Part shown: positions 6,955 through 11,159 of the stretch, piece by piece
How positions within the stretch are numbered: the first letter of the stretch is position 1
Layout: each line of letters starts with the position of its first letter
Assembly (NCBI GenBank): GCA_023398855.1
Contig: JAEWRS010000365.1
Span: forward strand, 1-11,159
Length of the DNA: 11,159 nucleotides
From: Bacillota bacterium
Lineage (GTDB): Bacteria > Bacillota > Clostridia > Lachnospirales > Lachnospiraceae
Reading direction: 5' to 3'
Position numbers and translations under genes: made by a program
Notes under the pieces: model-generated
What the model was told of the DNA's origin: nothing
Database searches by the model: none
Seen by the model: the letters and a program-made list of their open reading frames with translations, nothing else

Positions 6955-7065
6955 GAGTTTTCCGCTCCTTCCAGGCTTTCCGTTTTATATATAAAATATT
7001 ACTATATTTCTATGGAAAAGTATAGGTTTCAAATTTTAAAGATTTTATGAACAAAAAAGCTTTTC

Positions 7066-7094
7066 TTCCCATTTATCCTTTTATAAGCTATAAT
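7066..7094 (+). promoter_or_regulatory. Promoter of the small membrane-protein gene
   Basis: TATAAT at 7089-7094 is a perfect -10 box, and TTCCCA at 7066-7071 is a 4-of-6 -35 box with 17-nt spacing. Transcription would begin near 7101, about 30 nt before the GTG start. Confidence 0.65.
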
Positions 7095-7117
7095 AGTAAA
7101 AACATACTGATTCAGAA

Positions 7118-7127
7118 AGGGAGGTGA
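7118..7127 (+). promoter_or_regulatory. Strong Shine-Dalgarno that fixes the GTG start at 7133
   Basis: AGGGAGGTGA is close to a full complement of the 16S rRNA tail. It leaves 5 nt before GTG at 7133, the normal spacing. The earlier in-frame GTG at 7124 lies inside the site itself and cannot be the start. Confidence 0.85.
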
Positions 7128-7132
7128 TTCCT

Positions 7133-7369
7133 GTGAAATGGAAGCGTTTCCTGGCCATGGCCGGACTGATATTCCTTCTCGCCATATATGCCATTGCCCT
7201 TATATCCGCCTTTTCAAATAGCCCTCAATCTAAAAACTGGCTCATGGCGGCTATTATTTCATCCGCGGTTATTCCAATTCTCATTTATGCTGCCCAGCTG
7301 GTCGCCCGTGTGCTGAAACCGGAGAAAACTGATCCGGATCCTTCCGGAACCGGCAGTGACCGTTCGTGA
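7133..7369 (+). CDS. Small two-helix membrane protein of unknown function
   Basis: 78-aa protein beginning MKWKRFLAMAG. Two hydrophobic helices are clear: about residues 6-26 (FLAMAGLIFLLAIYAIALI) and about 37-58 (LMAAIISSAVIPILIYAAQL). They are joined by a short polar loop (SNSPQSKN) and followed by a charged, proline-rich tail (KPEKTDPDPSGTGSDRS). By the positive-inside rule the basic N-terminus and the VARVLKPEK region would both face the cytoplasm. It has its own promoter, an excellent ribosome site and a following terminator, so it is very likely a real single-gene unit. I do not recognise a named family. It is convergent with purA and divergent from the surface-protein gene, so context gives no role. 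Confidence 0.8.
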   Translation: MKWKRFLAMAGLIFLLAIYAIALISAFSNSPQSKNWLMAAIISSAVIPILIYAAQLVARVLKPEKTDPDPSGTGSDRS

Positions 7370-7413
7370 CAGGTACCATTGTGCTTTTCCAAGTAAAACA
7401 AAGGCTCATAATA

Positions 7414-7462
7414 TAAATGGAGAACAGAAAAAAGCAGGTGCTTTTTCCTTGTTCTCCATTTA
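7414..7462. terminator. Bidirectional hairpin terminator between the small gene and purA
   Basis: Outer arms TAAATGGAGAACA (7414-7426) and TGTTCTCCATTTA (7450-7462) pair over 13 bp. An inner stem AAAAAGC / GCTTTTT continues the hairpin around an AGGT loop. It lies about 45 bp after the small plus-strand gene and 15 bp after the end of purA on the minus strand, so it can serve both. The U-tracts outside the stem are short, making the efficiency uncertain. Confidence 0.75.
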
Positions 7463-7477
7463 ACAATTCTTCTTAGA

Positions 7478-8755
7478 TTATCTGCGGTAAATAATTTCGT
7501 CTCTTCCCGGTCCGTTGGAAACCATGGTTATGGGTGTTTCCATTTCCTTTTCAATGAATTCAATATAGTTCCTGCAATTTTCCGGAAGGTCTTCGTAGGT
7601 CTTAATTCCACGGATCTCACATTTCCATCCAGGAAGGGTGGTGTATACCGGTTTTGCCTTGTTAAGCTCTACTGTCGTCGGGAAGTCCCTGGTAACCTTT
7701 CCGTCAATCTCATAGCCAACGCATACATGCAGCTCATCAAGGTAACCCAGCACATCAAGAACAGTGAGGGCCACTTCTGTGGATCCCTGAATCCTGCAGC
7801 CGTACCTGGAGGCAACCGCATCAAACCAGCCCATGCGCCGTGGTCTTCCTGTGGTTGCACCGTATTCGCCGCCGTCACCGCCGCGCCGTCTTAATTCGTC
7901 CGCTTCATCTCCGAATATCTCACTGACAAATGCTCCTGCTCCTACTGCGCTGGAATAAGCCTTTACAACGGTGGTAATGTTCTTGATCTCATAGGGCGGA
8001 ATTCCTGCACCTATTGCACCGTATGCCGCCAGAGTGGAGGAAGAGGTCACCATGGGATAAATACCGTGGTCAGGATCCTTTAAAGAGCCCAGCTGTCCTT
8101 CCAAAAGAATATTCTTACCTGCTTTGATGGCTTCATGAAGATATTTGGATACATCACAAACATAAGGCTTCACCATTTCCCGGTATTCAAGCAGAGTCTT
8201 TAACAGATCAGCAGGGTCAATGCCTGGCTTGTGATAAAGGTGTTCCATTAAAACATTCTTTGTTTCACAAACCCTTTCCACCTTCTCTTTCAAGCCTTCT
8301 TCATCAAAAAGCTCGCTGACCTGAAATCCGATCTTAGCATACTTATCTGAATAAAATGGAGCAATCCCTGACTTTGTGGAACCAAAGGACTTCTTGCCAA
8401 GACGCTCCTCCTCATACTGGTCAAACAGAATATGATAGGGCATCAGGATCTGTGCACGGTCTGAAACCAGAACCTCTGGCTTTGGAACCCCCTTGCTTAT
8501 GAGATCCCCAATTTCTTTTACCAAAAACGGAATATTTAAGGCCACGCCGTTACCGATAATGCTGGTAGTATGATTATAAAATACACCGGAGGGCAGAAGG
8601 TGAAGGGCAAATTTTCCATAGTTGTTAATAATGGTATGTCCGGCATTGCTGCCTCCCTGATAGCGGATAATAATATCCGATTCCTTTGCCAGCATATCCG
8701 TGATCTTGCCTTTTCCTTCGTCGCCCCAGTTGGCACCTACGATTGCTCTTACCAT
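7478..8755 (-). CDS. purA: Adenylosuccinate synthetase
   Basis: Condenses IMP with aspartate using GTP to make adenylosuccinate, the first step from IMP to AMP. The 425-aa protein has GANWGDEGKGK (7-17) with the catalytic Asp12, GGSNAGHT (34-41) with the catalytic His40, GSTKSGIAPFYSDK (125-138), LEGQLGSLKDPDHGIYP (218-234) and TTGRPRRMGWFD (301-312). The motifs are complete but deviate from the common bacterial form: N replaces Q in GAQWGDEGKGK, and EGQLGSLKDPDHG replaces EGAQGTLLDIDHG. This is a divergent PurA subgroup, seen as I recall in Lachnospiraceae. The start at 8755 is chosen because AAGGAGG (8771-8765) lies 9 nt upstream and the conserved MVRAIVGANWG begins there. A longer frame from an ATG at 8788 would add 11 residues without a good site. 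It follows the LysR gene and has its own promoter overlapped by a dyad. Confidence 0.96.
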   Translation of the reverse strand: MVRAIVGANWGDEGKGKITDMLAKESDIIIRYQGGSNAGHTIINNYGKFALHLLPSGVFYNHTTSIIGNGVALNIPFLVKEIGDLISKGVPKPEVLVSDRAQILMPYHILFDQYEEERLGKKSFGSTKSGIAPFYSDKYAKIGFQVSELFDEEGLKEKVERVCETKNVLMEHLYHKPGIDPADLLKTLLEYREMVKPYVCDVSKYLHEAIKAGKNILLEGQLGSLKDPDHGIYPMVTSSSTLAAYGAIGAGIPPYEIKNITTVVKAYSSAVGAGAFVSEIFGDEADELRRRGGDGGEYGATTGRPRRMGWFDAVASRYGCRIQGSTEVALTVLDVLGYLDELHVCVGYEIDGKVTRDFPTTVELNKAKPVYTTLPGWKCEIRGIKTYEDLPENCRNYIEFIEKEMETPITMVSNGPGRDEIIYRR

Positions 8756-8764
8756 TTGATTGAT

Positions 8765-8771
8765 CCTCCTT
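8765..8771 (-). promoter_or_regulatory. Shine-Dalgarno deciding the purA start
   Basis: AAGGAGG on the minus strand stands 9 nt ahead of the ATG at 8755-8753 and downstream of the alternative ATG at 8788. It therefore supports the shorter, family-typical N-terminus. Confidence 0.85.
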
Positions 8772-8792
8772 CGAGTGAAAAATACCATTTAC

Positions 8793-8826
8793 TTACTTAT
8801 GATAGCGCATGATGATTCATAAGTAA
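8793..8826. promoter_or_regulatory. Operator-like dyad over the purA promoter
   Basis: Perfect 10-bp arms TTACTTATGA (8793-8802) and TCATAAGTAA (8817-8826) are separated by 14 nt. The two arms coincide with the -10 and -35 regions of the predicted purA promoter, the position of a repressor site. It does not resemble the CGAA-containing PurBox of Firmicute PurR, nor a purine riboswitch. A poor hairpin terminator for the LysR transcript is the alternative reading. Confidence 0.55.
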
Positions 8827-8827
8827 A
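8799..8827 (-). promoter_or_regulatory. purA: purA promoter
   Basis: On the minus strand TTTACT (8827-8822) and TATCAT (8804-8799) are spaced by 17 nt and match the consensus at 4 of 6 and 5 of 6 positions. Transcription would start near 8792, about 37 nt before the ATG. Both boxes are embedded in the dyad described separately. Confidence 0.55.
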
Positions 8828-8855
8828 ATCAATATTATTTATATTTACCATAATT

Positions 8856-9749
8856 CTAAATTATGTCACTTTTCATTAGCTGCAGCAGACGCTTCCCTGC
8901 AGGAGATACCGGTGTTTTGCTGTCAGTAACAATAGTAAAATGACGTTTGGGCATTTCGTCCCTAAACTTCAGCTCCACAAGGCTTCCTTTTTCCAGCTCC
9001 ATCTGTGCAAAGCCTGACATCACGCATCCTATCCCCAGATTCCGCATGGCGAACTGGACAATCATATCACTGGTAGAAAGCTCAAATTCCGGTTCCATCA
9101 CGATACCATGGGCTGCCAGATACTCATCCATAAATGTCCTGGTGCTGGTGTTTTTTTCAAGGAAAATACAAGGCAGATCCGTTAAAATCCCATAATCCAG
9201 CTCCTGGTCCTTTAAATAGCGGAACTTATCCCCTGCTACAAAAACATTCCTGATTTCCTTTACATCGGTCCGAATGACCTCGTTTTTCGCCTCAAAAGGA
9301 GTGCTGACCACTCCAAAATCAATCTTGCCGTCATATAAATACCGGAGTGTTTCAGGCGTCGGCCCGTTGGAAACTCTTACCTTGATACCAGGATACAGCT
9401 CATGGAATTTCTCCAGATAAGGCAGCAGATAAAATTGAAGAGTCATGTCACTGGCCCCGATGCACACTTCACCAGTATCTAAATCCTTCAGCCTGTTTAA
9501 CATACTTTCCCCACGCCAGATATTTTCTAAACCGGTTTTTACATATTTGTAAAAAAATTCTCCCTCCCGTGTCAGACGGACCCCTTTGGAAGTCCGCAAA
9601 AACAGCTGACTGTCCAGGGCTTTTTCAAGCTGTCTTACCGCCTGGCTTACAGCCGGCTGAGAGATACACAGCTTTTCCGCTGCCATGGTAATGCTCTCTA
9701 ACTGGGCAACATAATAAAATACCTTGTAATATTCCAAATTGCAGCTCAT
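8856..9749 (-). CDS. LysR-family transcriptional regulator
   Basis: 297-aa LysR-type regulator. The N-terminal winged helix-turn-helix (about 4-62) is typical: YYKVFYYVAQLESITMAAEK, LCISQPAVSQAVRQLEKAL with the recognition helix, then LFLRTSKGVRLTREGEFF. Residues about 88-290 form the periplasmic-binding-like effector domain, starting GEVCIGASDMTLQFYLLPYL, with LPCIFLEKNTSTR and IGCVMSGFAQMEL near the ligand cleft. No membrane segment is present. The ATG follows AGGAGGG by about four bases, a slightly tight but strong site. It sits between purB and purA in the same direction, 100 bp ahead of purA and separated from purB by a hairpin. The effector cannot be deduced; the domain is reminiscent of the CysL/CbbR-like branch, but that is a weak impression. 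Regulation of neighbouring purA is an inference from position. Confidence 0.93.
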   Translation of the reverse strand: MSCNLEYYKVFYYVAQLESITMAAEKLCISQPAVSQAVRQLEKALDSQLFLRTSKGVRLTREGEFFYKYVKTGLENIWRGESMLNRLKDLDTGEVCIGASDMTLQFYLLPYLEKFHELYPGIKVRVSNGPTPETLRYLYDGKIDFGVVSTPFEAKNEVIRTDVKEIRNVFVAGDKFRYLKDQELDYGILTDLPCIFLEKNTSTRTFMDEYLAAHGIVMEPEFELSTSDMIVQFAMRNLGIGCVMSGFAQMELEKGSLVELKFRDEMPKRHFTIVTDSKTPVSPAGKRLLQLMKSDII

Positions 9750-9781
9750 GGATCCCTCCTGCTATAAAAATGAGAAAAGCA

Positions 9782-9816
9782 CAGGCAGACTTCATAAAAT
9801 CTCTGATGTCTGCCTG
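9782..9816 (-). terminator. Hairpin terminator after purB
   Basis: Arms CAGGCAGAC (9782-9790) and GTCTGCCTG (9808-9816) pair over 9 bp, and three further pairs form beyond an A-A mismatch. On the minus strand the stem is followed by TGCTTTTCTCATTTTT, an interrupted T-rich run. It lies 9 bp after the purB stop and ahead of the LysR gene, so partial read-through into LysR is possible. No convincing separate LysR promoter was found in the 75-bp gap. Confidence 0.75.
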
Positions 9817-9824
9817 AAAGCTTA

Positions 9825-11159
9825 TTATACGTGAATCTCTGCCTTAAGCCCAAGAAACTCCTTGTTTTCATCAAGCAGGGGGGCCACTATCTCATCGAGA
9901 TAAGCCGTCACCTGGGCAGGAGCACAGCCAACATATCGTTTGGGATCCATGCTCTTTTTTAAATCCTCCAGGGAAAGGTTAAAGGATGGATCGGCCGCGA
10001 TCAGCTCCAGTAAATTGTTATCCAGTCCGTTGACTTTCACATTCCTGCCAGCCTCCATAGACAGCTCTCTGATCCGCTCATGAAGCTCCTGCCTGTCTCC
10101 TCCTGCCTTTACCGCATCCATCATGATGTTTTCCGTAGCCATGAAAGGAAGCTCGGCCATCATATGCTTCTCAATGACCTTTGGATATACCACAAGCCCG
10201 TCCACTACATTTAGGTAAAGGTCCAGAATTCCATCAATTGCCAGAAAGCCTTCGGGAATGCTTAACCGTTTGTTGGCAGAATCATCCAACGTTCTCTCAA
10301 ACCACTGGGTGGAAGAAACCAGCATGGGATTCATCACATCTGCCATAACATAATTAGACAGGGACGCCATCCGTTCGCTTCTCATGGGGTTGCGTTTGTA
10401 GGCCATGGCTGACGAACCGATCTGACTTTTTTCAAAAGGCTCTTCCACTTCTTTCAGATGCTGGAGAAGGCGGATATCATAGGAGAATTTATGGGCGCTC
10501 TGGGCAATGCCAGCCAGCACATTAACCACACGGCTGTCCACCTTTCTGGAATAGGTCTGGCCGGAAACCGGATAACAGCCAGAAAAACCCAGTTTCTTTG
10601 CAATCATGGCATCCGCACTTCTCACCTTTTCCATATCCCCGTCAAACAGTTCCAGGAAGCTGGCCTGTGTCCCAGTGGTACCCTTAGAACCAAGAAGCTG
10701 AATGGAACCCATGATATAGTCTAAGTCTTCTAAATCTATGGTCAGATCATGAAGCCATAAGGTGGCTCTTTTTCCTACGGTGGTAGGCTGGGCCGGCTGG
10801 AAATGAGTGAAGGCCAGGGTGGGCAGGTCTTTGTATGCGTCAGCAAACTTAGCCAGCTCATCAATCACATTGATGAGTTTTCTTCGAACCAGATGAAGGG
10901 CTGACCTCATGATGATAAGATCCGTATTATCTCCCACATAGCAGGAGGTTGCACCCAGGTGGATAATGCCCTTGGCCTTCGGACACTGCACGCCGTATGC
11001 ATAAACATGAGACATGACATCATGACGGACCTCTTTTTCCCTCTGTACTGCCACATCGTAATTGATCTCATCCTGAAATGCTCTTAATTCCTCTAACTGC
11101 TCATCCGTAATAGGAAGTCCCAGCTCCTTTTCCACTTCCGCCAGGGCGACCCACAGCTT
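9825..11159 (-). CDS. purB: Adenylosuccinate lyase (5' end beyond the window)
   Basis: Fumarase/aspartase-superfamily lyase that splits adenylosuccinate to AMP and fumarate and also acts on SAICAR in the IMP pathway. The reading frame runs without a stop to the right edge (the edge residues read KLWVALAEVEKELGLPITDE), so the true start and about 30 residues lie outside; 444 residues are present. An internal GTG at 11135 is not the start, because conserved N-terminal sequence continues upstream of it. Visible motifs are HLGATSCYVGDNTDL (substrate-binding region), TLAFTHFQPAQPTTVGKR with the catalytic histidine region, and the superfamily signature GSSAMAYKRNP (nt 10386-10418) with the catalytic serine loop. 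The full length near 475 aa resembles the long PurB type. It ends in a hairpin terminator before LysR and purA. Confidence 0.96.
   Translation of the reverse strand, partial: KLWVALAEVEKELGLPITDEQLEELRAFQDEINYDVAVQREKEVRHDVMSHVYAYGVQCPKAKGIIHLGATSCYVGDNTDLIIMRSALHLVRRKLINVIDELAKFADAYKDLPTLAFTHFQPAQPTTVGKRATLWLHDLTIDLEDLDYIMGSIQLLGSKGTTGTQASFLELFDGDMEKVRSADAMIAKKLGFSGCYPVSGQTYSRKVDSRVVNVLAGIAQSAHKFSYDIRLLQHLKEVEEPFEKSQIGSSAMAYKRNPMRSERMASLSNYVMADVMNPMLVSSTQWFERTLDDSANKRLSIPEGFLAIDGILDLYLNVVDGLVVYPKVIEKHMMAELPFMATENIMMDAVKAGGDRQELHERIRELSMEAGRNVKVNGLDNNLLELIAADPSFNLSLEDLKKSMDPKRYVGCAPAQVTAYLDEIVAPLLDENKEFLGLKAEIHV

Noticed and set aside
8756..8880. Purine riboswitch or PurBox ahead of purA
   Set aside because: No conserved three-way junction elements and no CGAA-type PurBox pair are visible between LysR and purA.
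9163..9176. 14-bp match AAAATACAAGGCAG inside the LysR gene to the leader repeat unit
   Set aside because: It encodes normal LysR residues in frame and does not extend beyond 14 bp, so coincidence is the simplest explanation.
9824..9829. TATAAT overlapping the purB stop as a LysR promoter
   Set aside because: No acceptable -35 box stands 16-18 nt upstream, and the hairpin terminator lies directly after it.

Overview
The window looks like an ordinary chromosomal stretch of a Gram-positive, anaerobic Firmicute, most likely a Lachnospiraceae / clostridial cluster XIVa organism (Lacrimispora or Clostridium saccharolyticum-like). This is inferred from moderate GC, strong purine-rich Shine-Dalgarno sites, frequent GTG/TTG starts, a Rex redox repressor, a surface protein with choline/glucan-binding-type repeats, and the PurA subtype. 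No species assignment can be proved from the sequence alone.

Layout. Positions 77-3668 (minus strand) hold a redox/cell-wall block transcribed in the order rex, a possible small ORF, nnr (bifunctional NAD(P)HX epimerase/dehydratase), alr (alanine racemase). A near-perfect sigma-A promoter for rex lies at 3706-3734. Divergent from it, a second good promoter (3756-3784) drives an ABC-F translation-factor ATPase (3925-5838, plus) through a leader of about 130 nt. That leader contains a 50/51-bp tandem repeat. A long inverted repeat connects the rex promoter with the ABC-F start codon. A perfect bidirectional hairpin terminator (5845-5882) separates the ABC-F gene from a convergent secreted surface protein (5881-6954, minus). 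The surface protein has wall-binding repeats and a C-terminal domain that resembles an anthrax-lethal-factor-like peptidase but lacks its zinc ligands. A tiny two-helix membrane protein (7133-7369, plus) follows, then another bidirectional hairpin (7414-7462).

The right end (minus strand) is the AMP branch of purine synthesis: purB (9825 to beyond the right edge), a hairpin terminator, a LysR-type regulator (8856-9749) and purA (7478-8755). PurA makes adenylosuccinate from IMP and aspartate, and PurB splits it to AMP and fumarate. The LysR gene between the two pathway genes, and a 10-bp dyad sitting on the purA promoter, make local control of purA plausible but unproved.

Most genes are housekeeping. 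The parts deserving a second look are the rex/ABC-F intergenic region (inverted repeat, repeated TTTTGTCAT motif, tandem leader repeats), the apparent dead-peptidase surface protein, the small coupled ORF upstream of nnr, and the purA promoter dyad. No CRISPR array, tRNA, rRNA, insertion sequence or phage gene was seen.
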